A stretch of 64,000 bases of DNA from Hydra vulgaris (GCF_038396675.1 NC_088925.1:58943501-59007500); one strand, 5' to 3'. Positions 19,079 through 32,380 are shown, counted from the first letter of the stretch. Notes: a model not told the origin generated them from the letters alone. A program made the numbers and translations.

Positions 19079-19439
19079 TTATAAATGTTTATGTTTGATA
19101 AAGAGCAGTTTAAAAAAGTTTAATATCTTCATATTCAAGAGGAAATAGTTAGTCTTAATTGACATCTTTACATTAAAGAAATTGCATAAAGCAAAGATTT
19201 AAAATTTTAAAATAAAAAGTCTAGCGATGTTTTAATAGCAGAAATAAAAACCATGATGCGTGATTAAAATAAGTAATTAAAAAAAATTCGCTCAAAGGTC
19301 TTTTCGATTTTAAACTTTCAACTTACCGTCCGAAAGAAATTTAATAAAATTGTGTGGAGCCAATTTTAAATCGGACTATTGGAATACCCATTTATGACGC
19401 CGTTTTATACTCAGAAAGAAAAAGGTGTCGAGCCGTTGT

Positions 19440-19735
19440 TGTAATTTGGTTGGATTTTGGTCGCAAAGCAAGTTAACTAAATTCCAACGATGTTCCAACG
19501 TCGGCGTAACAGTGTTATTCTAACGTTTGTCTATAAAACGTTGAAACAACGTCGGAAAGCGTTATTATCTAAAGTCTTGTTAATATTAAAACGACCTTGG
19601 AAAAACTTTGGTTGTTTAACGTAAAACCAACGTTAGTCTGATTAACGTTAGAACAACTTTGAAGCAACGTTGATTTTTTTACGTTTTTACTTTTAACATC
19701 AAAGCAACATCAGCATTCTAACGTAAACTAACCCT
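19440..19735. repeat. CAACGTT half-site array
   Basis: Dense CAACG/ACGTTG/AACGTTAG half-sites on both strands (for example AACGTTAGAACAACTTTGAA). Related in style to 8634-8830 and 27550-27950. No coding content. Confidence 0.65.
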
Positions 19736-19815
19736 AACCATGGCAACAAACTTACAAAGATACAAGCATTCATTTTCTAACATGAAACATACATGATTCA
19801 TTTTCTAATGAATAT

Positions 19816-19863
19816 ACAGTTAAGGTCATTAGATCTTTATTTACAGTTAAGGTCATTAGATCT
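19816..19863. repeat. 22-bp direct duplication
   Basis: ACAGTTAAGGTCATTAGATC plus TT occurs twice with a 26-bp period. Confidence 0.85.
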
Positions 19864-20300
19864 TCAAAAATGTTGCCACGTCCTTCGATTGGTGCCACCC
19901 CAAACCCCCTCTCCTCACCCTATATTTTGCCTACTTATTGCAGACAGTTGTAGCTAATCAGAAAACTTATCTGTAAAGACTTATTGATGAATAGAATAAT
20001 GCTACAGTTAGTTTCATTTTGGCATATTTTAGCAACTTTAGGATTTTTTCCAAAGTTGAGGTGGTCAGAATTTTTTTTTAATTTAACACAAGTTAATAAA
20101 AACCAATTTTTTAAAGAGAGAAACATCCAGAAAATAGTACTAGAAAAAATGAGACACTTGTTGAAAATGAGAAGAAAGTTAGACAGCTCCAAAGTAGTCT
20201 GTTTTGACCATTTGTAAATTGAGGGGGACCATGTTTCTAAGGCTATAGTATCTGAACCGTTGTACTTGGAAGTCTAAAATTTCAAACCTAACCATATATA

Positions 20301-21877
<1,577 letters not shown>

Positions 21878-22035
21878 AGGAAATAAATGTTACTAAAACA
21901 CCTAATCACGTGAATACAGAAATTATTGTGACTACATATATCTTGGTTTTAACATCTAGCATTGGTATTAACAATATGCTCCATGATAATGACGTGTATT
22001 AACCAATGAAAAATTATATAAACTAGATGCCTAAC

Positions 22036-24975
22036 TTCACACAGTTTGTAGATTTTTGACCTAACCCCAACGAAAACACCCGGAAAAATCCTTTTGAGGG
22101 ATGATAATACATACCAATAGAAGTTCATAGCAATAAATCTTAAAATCAGGGATTACCGTCCGTGGGACTTTTTTGCGTTTAAAGTTCTAAATTAGAGTGA
22201 AAGTTAGTTTTCTTTATTTTCCGAATTCAATAATTAGTTTTACAAAAAGCTTTATAAAACAAAAAATGTTCTACATAAAATTCTAAACAACTCTTATATA
22301 ATTCATATTTTCACAAAAACGCGTTTTTAACCTTCAAAATTCGAGACAAAAAATCGGCATTTTGTCTACCATAATGTCACGCTGAAAAAATATTTTTTGC
22401 AACCATCGTGTCACACTGAAAAACGATTTTTTGACAATCTCATCTAGTCGCACGGAAAAACAACGCTTTGTTTTGGGAAATGGCACTTGAAAAGCTTGAC
22501 TAAGCTTTAACTTTTGACTCATTACGACCAAAATGCATCAAAAACACATGATGAATGCAGAAAATCTGTATGTGTTGTGTGCATAAAAAAAATGATAAAG
22601 AACTGACAGTTGCAGCAAAGGAAAAGATTCTTCAATTCATTGAACCTGATTTAGACTTTAATGATGACAGGGTTCCATTAGGAATTTGTGTCAACTGCAG
22701 ATTTCAACTTGGAAAATTGGATGGCTCCATGAAAAAAGTTCCAACACTTTTCAACTTTCAGAACATCTCAAAAAAGCCTTTAACTCGCTCATCACTTATT
22801 TGTGATTGTTTGATCTGCCAAATAGGTAAACTGAGAGGGAAGGAGCAACATCCTCTGAACAAACTTGAGGACTCCTCTGAAAAATCAATCAAGCCTGAAA
22901 ACCAGAGCCTTGAAAAGAGATGCACCAAATGTCTTTCATTAATTGGTCGTGGACTCCCTCACAACTGCACACCGGGGACTCGCCATGAAAATTTGAAAAA
23001 AATTGCTGAAGCTGATGGAAAGGGCGCAGAGCTAGTAGCTTCAGCATTATTGCTTCAAAAGATTCATCTCCTAATGGAACAATTCGTTTAACTCAACAAG
23101 CTGGAGGCAAAGCCATTCCACTGCGAAGAGGGGCATCAGTAGCACAACAGCTGTTCAAAACCCCGCTTTCTACTCAGGATATGGTTCACATTCAGCAAAA
23201 CACTGGACTCTCCAATAATGGTATGCGAAAGCTTAGCTCCACTTTGAATCAAATCAGTCCCTTACGGTTGGTAGAACCCAACTTTCAAGTGAAATTTGCT
23301 CAGGCAGGACAAAAAGTAGCAGACCACTTTACAATTAGCAGCATGAACCTGTCAGAAGACAACCAGACCAGGAAGGTTGTGCACTGCCATAGTCTCATTG
23401 ACCTCAGTGTCAACGTACAAGTTTCAAGAAACTTAAGAGATTCAGTCATCTTGAAGCTGGGAATAGATGGAGGTGGATCATTTTTGAAGGTCAGTTTCAC
23501 TCACATTGAACTGGAAAAGAATGAGTTGGAGCCACAAAGTCCTGTTCAAAAAAACATGAAACTAACTTCTCCACTTTTAGCCAAAGCAACAAGTGTCAAG
23601 CAGCAAATGCTTGTTGCTCTCTCTCAAGACACACCTGAAACTTAACAGAATGTCAAACAGATTTTTGGTCTCATCAAAATCCATGAGAAGTCTTTGCTAG
23701 ACTCTTTGGTTATTTCCTGTGATTTGAAGCTTGCTAACATTCTCTGTGGAATTCAATCACATAGTAGCAAACACCCTTGCTGCTGGTGTGAGGCAGAGAA
23801 CACAAACCTCATCAGATGTGGCCATCCAATAACCTTCGGTCAAATTCGGAAGCAATTCGCAGAGTTCATGAAATCAGGCGGTGACATTCGCTTCTTGGTT
23901 TGGTCAACCATCTCTTCAAAAACCTCTGCGATCTTTGGCCAGATGCAAAGCAATGGCCAACCACACTGCACCTTTCTATTCAACCATTCCATGGGGGCCA
24001 TTTTAATGGAAATGATTGCCTTAAGCTGCTGAGAGGATTAGATTGCCTGAAGCAAATTGCAGAGCAAAAGCACTTTAAACAGGCCGATGGATTTATTCAA
24101 ACTTTGTCTCTGTTCAAAGATGTTGTTACATCTTGTTTTGGAACCACTTTGGATCCTGATTTTGAAGCAAAAATTGAAAGCTTTAAACAGAGCTACATTA
24201 ATCTCGCAGTCTCTATTACTCCTAAAGTACATGCTGTCTTTCATCATGTTCCTCAGTTCATCAAGAGCAAAAATATGGGACTAGGGCTTTTCAGCGAACA
24301 AGCAACTGAGGCTCTTCACTCAAATTTCAAGCCCTTCTGGGACAGATACAAAAGAAATCCAGAAAATCCTGATTATTCCAAGCATCTCCTCTCTTATGTT
24401 ATTGAATACAATAGCAAAAAAATCTAGTCTCAGCAAGTCAATGGTAAGTTATAGCTACAGATTGCTAAGTTGCATTTTAAAAAAAAACGTAAATTTGGGG
24501 GAAAACCCAAATCAAAAATGATTTCAAAGAATAATCCAAAGATTTTTTTTCAGTTTCCTCTAGAACTAAAGGAAAGGTAACAAGAAGAACAAAAATGTCA
24601 AAGAATCAAGTGAGAACGAGCCAAACCCAATGAAGTTGAAGAAGAATATTCGAACTTATAGAAAAATGTTTTTTCAAGGAAAACTAATCAAATTTTGGAA
24701 ATTATGAATAAGATAAGAGTTGTTTAGAATTTTATATAGAACATTTTTTGTTTTATAAAGTTTTTTGTAAAACTAATTATTGAATTCGGAAAATAAAGAA
24801 AACTAACTTTCACTCTAATTTAGAACTTTAAACGCAAAAAAGTCCCACGGACGGTAATCTCTGATTTTAAGATTTATTGCTATGAACTCCTATTGGTATG
24901 TACTATCATCCCTCAAAAGGATTTTTCCGAGTGTTTTCGTTGGGGTTAGGTCAAAAATCTGCAAACTGTGTTGAA
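22036..24975 (+). mobile_element. Element A: DNA transposon with about 280-bp TIRs
   Basis: 22036-22310 and 24690-24975 are inverted copies. Ends read TTCACACAGTTTGTAGATTT against the inverse of AAATCTGCAAACTGTGTTGAA, and GTCCGTGGGACTTTTTTGCG is found in both arms. Subterminal repeats TGTCAC(G/A)CTGAAAAA lie at 22374-22420, before the gene. A broken transposase-like gene fills the interior. I cannot assign a superfamily. Element C at 49471-52166 has the same architecture and protein. Confidence 0.88.
22555..24427 (+). pseudogene. Element A transposase-like gene, interrupted
   Basis: Three frames join into about 620 residues: 22555-23091, then from about 23060 to 24032 in a second frame with one TAA at 23643, then about 23900-24427 in a third. 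The N-terminus has Cys pairs (CMCC, CVNC, CDCLIC, CTKC then HNC). The middle has GIDGGGSFLKVSFTH and CDLKLANILCGIQSHSSKHP followed by CCWC. The end has KVHAVFHHVPQFIKSKNMGL and FSEQATEALHSNF. The order D ... D-X-K with a zinc knuckle ... S-E-X3-E suits an RNase H-fold DDE transposase, but no residue has been tested. Only two frameshifts and one stop suggest it is not very old. Confidence 0.8.
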
Positions 24976-25480
24976 TCCAAAAAATGAAACCACTTTTGCC
25001 TTTTTTACAAATGACGAATTAAATTGTAAACAAATATTGTTTAACTTTTTCTTTCTTATATAAAATAAATATATTTTAAATCTATAAACTATTTATGTAA
25101 AAGTGTTTAGAGGAAGTTAGAGTACTTATAAAATAATAATTTATGATTTCTGAATTTATTTTCGATTAAAAAGGCATTAAAGTTTTTAATAGAAAAGTTA
25201 AACGACAGATGCTTTTGAAGCATTTTTATGAATTATGATTAAAATTTTAATAAACATAGGCTCATAAACCTTTATAAGTATTTTATAATTATTATAACAT
25301 GTTTTTGAATTATCTTTAATTTATTGGGAACTTTTGACTCACATTTTTAACTTTTATTCCACACATCCAGCTTTTACCCTTCTTACAAATGGCGAACTAT
25401 ATTTATAGGCAAAAAAAGCGACTTCATTTTTTCAAATAAAATCCCGCATGTTAGACATCTAGTTTATATAATAGATCATT
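24976..25480. repeat. Flank of element A with internal repeat and outer inverted ends
   Basis: CTTTTKCCYTTYTTACAAATGRCGAA occurs twice, near 24996 and 25372. GTTAGACATCTAGTTTATATAA at 25450-25471 is inverted at 22013-22034, so a further inverted pair brackets element A. ATTGGTATTAACAAT occurs at 21961-21975 and again at 25478-25492. Confidence 0.5.
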
Positions 25481-25492
25481 GGTATTAACAAT

Positions 25493-27540
25493 GACAAATA
25501 TTTAATAGTAAATGTATATGGTCTGCCCTTTTTTAAATCTAGCAATATACAGCTTTAGTCTTTACTTTGCTTGTTTTTTTCTAAACCTCTGTTTCTTATT
25601 ACTTTTTTTGTGGCAAACAAAAACCTAACTTGTTTAAGGAGTTTCTTAAAGAGTTCTTTAAAAAGTTCCAAATGCTTTCAGAAAATGGTCTTGTTTGCAA
25701 AGACTTTTTTTTGAAACATGATCATGTTAAATAATTTACATGTGATACTTAAACGCTAGCAAATTGTTAAATTTATAAAAAGAAAATTGTTTTCAATCAA
25801 GCCAATTTTTTACTTTTAAATACTTAATAATTCATCTTTATAATTCAGATCTAATATAGCATTAAATCATCTTAGCAAACACACAGTTGTTGACTGTATG
25901 AATTGCTCCTAAGATATTAACAAAAAGAAAAATTTTATAAAATAGTAAAAACAAAATAATATTTGAAATACTTTTGTAAATGATATTTTTTTTTTTACTT
26001 GAAAGTGAATGCTTTAAATAAAACAAAATGAAAGAGATTTTAATACTTTTATTTTTTGTTATTTACAAACCCCCTGTTTAAAAACTTTTTGAACCAAATG
26101 TGCAATAATGACAGAATTTAGAAAACCATCAAAATAGTTTGTTAAGATGAGTTAGAAAGAATATGAAGTATTTAAAAGTCTTTTGATTTACTTTGCATTT
26201 CTAGTTTTGGACTATATGTTCGTTGATTATTGGTATTTTGAAGAAAGGAGCCAAAGATATGTCATTTGTCATATGTTCAAATTAATCATATTTTTGAAAA
26301 GTCAAATGACTTATCTTGTAAAAAGCCATTTGATTTTGTCAGAAAGACTAGATCACTGGTTGAGTTTAAAAAAATAAATAATTTGAACAAGCGGCATCTT
26401 CTTACCAAAAAACAATAATTTCAGAATCAACAATTTTTAAATGAAAAAGCAGACATATCAAGAAGCGGTCATTCAAAAAGTTATAGCCAATGAATCAGGT
26501 TATGCAAATTGTATGTTATGGATGTTGTATCATAGCCTTGATTAAGGCTATGATACAATATGAAAACTATGATAGGCTGAAGATACAAACTAAATTAACA
26601 GCATAAATGTATCGGTTATGGATTGATGCTATTAAATTGGTTTGGATGACTGGATTATTAAGGCTGTGGATTAGTGAAATATAAGAAGTTCGGATTGGAA
26701 GAAAAAACAAAACAAAGTAATCACTAGTGTTAAAGAGAGTTATTTATTAAAAAGATTTTTGATTCTTCATTTTGTCAAAATGTACTATTTCAGTTTCTTT
26801 ATTGTACCATGCAATCCATGTTATAAGAAAATATATTGTCTTTGCCAAAATAAGCCTTGTAAAAAAACAACTTTACTGAAATCAAACTCAAAGATATATC
26901 TTTTTTAAGGGTAAAACTAGAAATATTTTTTTTCCATTATGTCATAATTGTGTGCTTTAAATAATTTTTGTTTATTTATTCAATTTAAAATATTTTAGGG
27001 ACAGTTTCATTAGTTTTGCAGTATATTGAGGGATTGTTTTTTCTATTTCAGATGATGTTGCCAAACGATTTGCAGTCAATAACCTTTCGAAAGCAGAAAA
27101 AATCAGGTGAAGATCAAATAGAAAGTTAGTCCAGTTTCTGGTATTTGTGGTATTTTTATTTGTTCATTCCGAATGCTTTTTTATTTCGTTTTTAAAAATG
27201 CTTTTAATTGGATTTGTTTGTAACTTTATTTTTCTTCATATATTTTCCTCTTTTAGTGTCAAACAAAGAATATGCGAATTATTTGAGAATTGGTTGAAAT
27301 TTGCAATGAAAGTAAAAATTAAACTAGTTTCATTCTTAGTTATTGTATATAATTTTAAAATTTTGAAATAGAAGTATTGCAATATTTATTTATTTTTAGT
27401 CTTTTAATTTCCGTATTCAGTTATTTGCCCGGACTAATATAATAATCGTATATGACTTTAATAAATAAAATATAAAAATTTCACTGCGCAAAGTTATACA
27501 GTGTAAAATTGTGCTTTATTGTTTTTTGCAGTGTAGAAAT
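25493..27540. other. AT-rich DNA, nothing recognised except one hairpin
   Basis: No gene found. The short open frames at 26183-26377 and 27147-27371 are low-complexity AT translations. The hairpin at 26526-26557 is listed separately. Confidence 0.5.
26526..26557. repeat. Perfect 14-bp inverted repeat
   Basis: TGTATCATAGCCTT, loop GATT, exact inverse. Confidence 0.85.
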
Positions 27541-27549
27541 AACATCAAA

Positions 27550-27945
27550 AATGTTAGAAAAACGTTGGAGGATGTTTTTCTTACAACGTTTGGCCAACGT
27601 CGTCAAAATAACGTTGACCTATGTTTCATTTATGCCATTATTCCAGCGTCTAAGCAACGATAGTAATGACGTTGGCTCAACGTCATTTCAGCCAAAATGC
27701 ATCTTTTGTCTAACGTCTTTATAACGTCTTTTTTCTTAAAATTTAAGGTTGCTCTAACGCCTTTCCGACGTCATTTAGCTCAAATGTAACGTTGTTACAA
27801 CGTCATTTTTACATCGTTGCAATAACGTTAGCAAAATGACGTCTTTCCGTTGTTTTATTTATAACATAATGCCAACGTCTTTTCAACGATGCGAAAGACG
27901 TTGGAATAACGTTGTTTTAACGACATTTTTCTTATTGGAAGTTTA
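27550..27945. repeat. AACGTTG/ACGTC half-site array
   Basis: More than twenty ACGT-centred half-sites (AACGTTGG, GACGTTGG, AACGTCAT, AACGTCTTT) on both strands in 400 bp. The density is far above what AT-rich DNA gives by chance. Small open frames here are repeat artefacts. Confidence 0.75.
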
Positions 27946-27959
27946 ACTTGAAAGACAGC

Positions 27960-28062
27960 ACGACAGTAGGAACAACCTCAAATAGTTATAAAGGCTAATC
28001 GAAAGCAACATCCGGTTTTTAACATATTGCTTGACGCTCTAACCAACTGAACTATCCAGCCA
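27960..28062 (-). repeat. tRNA-like head of a SINE
   Basis: On the minus strand GGCTGGATAGTTCAGTTGGT and TAGAGCG form a good A box near the start, and a B-box-like GCTTTCGATTAGCC lies about 40 bases downstream. The cloverleaf is not complete, so this is a SINE head or tRNA pseudogene rather than a working tRNA. Confidence 0.6.
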
Positions 28063-28129
28063 CAATTTATCCCAAAAGTTCATAATTGATATTTCCAAAA
28101 AATTTTGATATTATAAAACATTTTTCTTC

Positions 28130-28262
28130 CGTAGTTATTAAGGTTCCAAAGTTATTAAGGTTACTAAGCTTCCAAGAAGACCGAATTGCCTTATCACAGA
28201 ACACAGCGAAAGAGCATTTAATCAGGAAGTTCATGCCTCCTTACTTATCATAACATTACGGA
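28130..28262 (-). repeat. SINE tail fragment (family 1), minus
   Basis: Its reverse complement shares GGAGGCATGAACTTCCTGAT, AAATGCTCTTTCGC and CTGTGATAAG with the SINE at 32427-32611. The tRNA-like head is missing or diverged. Confidence 0.65.
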
Positions 28263-28414
28263 TCCGACCCGATCCGGAATCGACCCTCAAACTTCATGTT
28301 AAATATTTCAGCTTTTGAATTTACCATTTAAAAAACAAAAAAAACTATGTATAAATTTTTAATTTATACCACTCTATGTCACTAATGCAGTCTAATCAGC
28401 TTTGTGCAGTCTTA

Positions 28415-28561
28415 GCAGCCGTGGTGCAGTGGATACAGTTCTGGCAGAATCCAGAGATCTGAGATTTAACGTCAGCTCTAACCCTATAAGCGACATTGGT
28501 AAGGAAGGAGGCGTGAACTTTCTTGTTAAATTTTTTTCGGCGGTGCTCAGTGATAAGAGCG
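28415..28561 (+). repeat. SINE (family 1), 5' part, interrupted by Transib
   Basis: Starts GCAGCCGTGGTGCAGTGG (A box) and runs through GGAAGGAGGCGTGAACTT to GATAAGAGCG. It resumes at 31759 as GAGCGTAAGGACTTCTAGGA. The duplicated GAGCG is the target site of the Transib insertion. Confidence 0.85.
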
Positions 28562-31500
28562 CACGGTGTTTTGAAATAATCAAAAAGTGGCACTAACTCC
28601 AGATTTGCGAAAATCCGATATAAAAGTTCTGATTATGCAAAACTGTTGCAAATTAGGTATATTTTCATGTTCTGAAAGAATTTTTCTTTTTAGACCACTT
28701 GACGCTTCCCCGCAGATGCTCAAAGTTGTCATTTTTAAAAGAACAATTATATAGTTGAAAAGCAATAATTTCGAACTTTTATTTTATTTCTTAAACCACA
28801 CTTGTGAACTTCCATATATTATATATCAATTGGAAGAATATTAAACAGGCTTTCAGATTTTGATGTAAAGCATTTTATAAAATTACATTACATGCCGTAA
28901 AAACGCAGAGAAAGATAACTTTTAAGAATCGGAAATAATAGCATACTTGAATGTGATTTTTATTAAATTCTGTATGTTTCTGTAAAAACCTGAGTACGTA
29001 TGGATAAACTTCGACCCTTCTTCTTTTAATCCAATATAGGTTTTGATGCCGCCCGGACACGCCCAAGAACAACTATTTTCAATTTAAAAATGTTTCTACT
29101 TAAATTGCTTTGTTTTTTGTTTTTTTACATAAAACCTGACAGTCATTTTTAGTCACTGCTAAAAGTCTCGCTCCAATTTTATTTTTGAATATATTCCTTA
29201 ACATATATAAAATAAAATTATTAAATTAAAAATAAATCAAAAAAATTGGATTAAGAATAAAAAATAAGAAAAAATATGCAAAGTAGAAGCTTTGATGTCA
29301 TTTAATAATAACAGTTTCGAATTATTTTAATTAAGAGTAAATTTCATAGTAATAGCTAAGTATTTATTCGCTATCGGATAAACTGCTATCGGCTTCAATA
29401 TCAACGCACTCTAATTGTCATAGAACTCAAACTTAATTTTAAACTTAATAAACACAAGTAGGGATTGAAAACCATGAATATTTGATAATTAAAACAATTT
29501 TCAAATTTGATTAAATTAAATGGAATTTGACAAGACAAACATATTAATATTGTTCTTAAATGGACAATAAGATTTACATCTATATTCAAAATGTTTGATA
29601 ACAATATTGAATCAGAAAAAGCTCGCCGTGCAGTATTGCCCTTATTTGATGAACCAGTGCCACCTGGATGAGGTTCTACGTGTAAATTTAATTTTCCCAA
29701 AACCTTTTTTGTATGAGACTTTTTCGAGCTTTTGCATAACCTTTATTTATTTTTCCTATTGCCTGCCATTGCCTAATATCCAATTTATAAGACAAATGGA
29801 GAAGATTTTACATGAACCGGATCCAGCAATCAAGTGGACTTATCCCAAAGAGTGAAAATGCTTCTCAGTCTTAAATAATTTGTTTGTGTAATTTTCAACC
29901 TGACTCGTTTCAGTAGGTGTTGCTTTACAAAGCGGACACAATTGATAAGACGGTATTTCAGTGATTTCCGCAAAAACTTTTCCGTCAATGGCTGTTGAAA
30001 ATAAAGAGCTTTTGATATAGAAACATTTTTCCATTTGGTTGCCATATTATAATTTCAGAAAGTTCATTTAGTTGTTGTTCAACAAAAAGTTTTGTTTTGA
30101 GAACAAGTTCTTTACTTTCGTTGGCGTACTTTTAGATCAGTGGTCTGCAAAATTCAACAGAATTAGGAGTTGGGTTTGACCAAACTTAATCCCAGTCATA
30201 TGCTTAAAGTCTTAAGGGTACAAATGTAACAGAAAAAAGCGAATTGTCTTATAAACTTTCAAATTACTCATCGAACTTTTGATTGAATTGGGAAAAATTA
30301 CTGGCTCCATCAAATCACCAATTTAATACAAAAATCAACATTTTTTTACATTTTTTTTAGATTCCAGAATATTGCTGTAAGGCGAATAAATATCTGCACC
30401 TCTTTCTTTACCTTCCGATCTTATCACCATGTACTGAGATTTAGTAAAACCATAACTTAATAAAAAAGTCCCTTTTCTCGAAACAATTTTTTTATTTTTT
30501 TGTCAATGTTTTTATTGATATCAAATGGCAATTGTTGATCTTGTAGAATGCACATGATAATTTTTTCTAAGTTCTTTTTACCTATTTGTTTGGCTGTGTG
30601 TCTTGCTGTTTCGAAAATATACTTTGTATCATATTCCACTTTTTAAGACAGATTAGAAATTGCTCTTCTTTTAGCTCGTTTTTTTTGTCTTTAAAAGTCA
30701 ATATATGCTGCTCTTTCTTTAATTCTGGCGTTTCTTATACGTTTGAGAGTTTCTCGATAAGTTCTTTAAATTCAAAATTAAATACATGTTCTAACAAGGA
30801 AATTGACTTTTTATGAAATTTATACTTGGAGTTTTTAACACCTTTTATTTTTTGTTTGTACATGGTTTGTAATGTTAATAATTTTTTTTCTTATTCTTTT
30901 TCTTGAGCACCTTCAATTTTCATAACATTCTTCCTCTCCAAAAATTTTAATAACATCACTAGTCACAAAAGAAACAAAATCTTTATTCTTTAACTTCATT
31001 TAAGATGATTTGTAATTAATTATTATTTTACCCAATTTTAAATCAACAAAAAGATTTTTTGTTTCTTTCAACTTGCAGAAGATTTTGTGTTTGTATTAAT
31101 TTAAAGAAACTATTTAGACTTTATATTAGTAGTAGGTCTTAAAGTTACCGCAAATACATCATTTTATGACATTATGCAATTTGGTTAAAAATGACTGTTT
31201 TTCGTAAAAAAACAAACAAAGCAATTTAAGTAGAAACATTTTTAAATTGAAAGTAGTTGTTTTTGGGCGGGTCCGGGCGGAATCAAAACCTATATTGGAT
31301 TAAAATAAGAAGGGTCGAAGTTTATCCATACGTATTCAGATTTTTATAGAATCATACAGAATTTAATAAATATCACATTGAAGTATGCTATTATTTCCTA
31401 CTCTAAAATGTTATCTTTCTCTGCATTTTTACAGCATGAAATGTAATTTTATAAAATATTTTACATTAATCTCTGAAAGCTTGTTTAATATTTTTTCGAT

Positions 31501-31758
31501 TGATATTTATTATATGGAAGTTCACTGGTTTAAGAAATAAAGTAAAAAATCGAAACTATTGCTTTTCAACTAAATAATTGTTCTTTTAAAAATGACAACT
31601 TTGAGCATCTGCGGGGAAGCACCATCTAAAAACAAAAATTCTTTCAGAACATGAAAATATGTCTAACTTGCAACAATTTTGAACAATCAGAACTTTTTAT
31701 ATCGGATTTTTGCAAATCTGGAATTAATGCCACTTTTTGGTTACTTCAAACCATTGTG
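28562..31758 (-). mobile_element. Transib (RAG1-related) transposon with about 590-bp TIRs
   Basis: The ends are CACGGTGTTTTGAAATAATC at 28562 and, inverted from 31758, CACAATGGTTTGAAGTAACC. They lie inside a 5-bp direct repeat GAGCG (28557-28561 and 31759-31763) that duplicates SINE sequence, which fixes the boundaries. A 5-bp GC-rich target duplication and CACNRTG ends are Transib hallmarks. Inverted similarity extends to about 29155 and 31182, far longer than typical Transib ends. The interior holds a decayed RAG1-core-like gene on the minus strand. Confidence 0.92.
29364..30999 (-). pseudogene. Transib transposase (RAG1-core-like), decayed
   Basis: Minus-strand pieces in order: a candidate start at 30999; GFTKSQYMVIRSEGKERGAD; FDGASNFSQFNQKFDE, which carries the first catalytic Asp (RAG1 D600 region); NPTPNSVEFCRPLI; AIDGKVFAEITEIPSYQLCP, with the second Asp (D708 region) and the following C-P-L-C zinc pair equivalent to RAG1 C-T-L-C; ISPLDCWIRF; and HPGGTGSSNKGNTARRAFSD. 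Several frameshifts and stops divide them. After about 29400 the sequence jumps to a short acidic tail (DSSLSDSE), so the region that should carry the catalytic Glu (E962 region) appears deleted. Non-functional. Confidence 0.9.
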
Positions 31759-31798
31759 GAGCGTAAGGACTTCTAGGAGCACTTTACAGTAATAACTA

Positions 31799-31831
<33 letters not shown>
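31759..31831 (+). repeat. SINE (family 1), 3' part with poly-A
   Basis: Continues the SINE broken at 28561: GAGCGTAAGGACTTCTAGGA, then CACTTTACAGTAATAACTAC and about 30 A. Confidence 0.85.
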
Positions 31832-31833
<2 letters not shown>

Positions 31834-32195
31834 AAATATTGTTTATACCGGGGCAGCACATGAGTCCGTACCCATTAATTAACCGATTGAATAGGCCGGG
31901 TCAATAAAAAAAATTGCTTTTACTCAGTATTTGGTCAACTTAACGTGAGTTTACGTGAAAAATTCAGCAATATTGCTAAACTTTGTATTCATGTAAAGCT
32001 GAGCTTTTTCGGAGTAAAATGCTAAACTTTAAGTGAATAAAAATTTGAGCGATTTTGCTCAAATTTTTATTCACGTAAAGTTGACCAAAGACTGAGTAAA
32101 ACCAATTGCATTTTTTTTATTCAACCGGCCTATTCAATCGCTTAATTAATGGCAATGTACTATTCCGGTATAAATAATATTTTAAATTATTTTTT
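31832..32195. mobile_element. Foldback centre joining two inverted SINEs
   Basis: GTTTATACCGG at 31849 is inverted as CCGGTATAAATAAT near 32165. The arms continue through CCCATTAATTAACCGATTGA and ATAGGCCGG and TTTACTCAGTATTTGGTCAA to a centre near 32020 that contains AAATTTGAGCG...GCTCAAATTTT. Symmetry extends outward into the SINEs on both sides, so the whole unit is one palindrome. Confidence 0.82.
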
Positions 32196-32380
32196 TTTGT
32201 AGTTATTAAAGTGTTCCTAGAAGTCCTTACGCTCTTATCACAGAGCACTGCGGAAGAACATTTAACAATAAAGTTCACGCCTCCTTTTTTACCAATGTCG
32301 TTCTAGGGTTAAAGCCGGTGTCGAATCTTGGACCTCTGGATTCTGAGCCAGAACTCTAACCACTGCGCCACAGCTGCTAC
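32196..32380 (-). repeat. SINE (family 1), minus, tRNA-like head
   Basis: Read on the minus strand: GCAGCTGTGGCGCAGTGGTT (A box), CTGGCTCAGAATCCAG (an anticodon-arm-like hairpin), AGATTCGACACC (B box), then GGAGGCGTGAACTTTATTG and the CTTCTAGGAACACTTT tail with A-run. Confidence 0.85.

Noticed and set aside
19935..20217. Overlapping 85- and 77-codon frames on opposite strands
   Set aside because: No motif, mutually overlapping, and typical of AT-rich chance frames.
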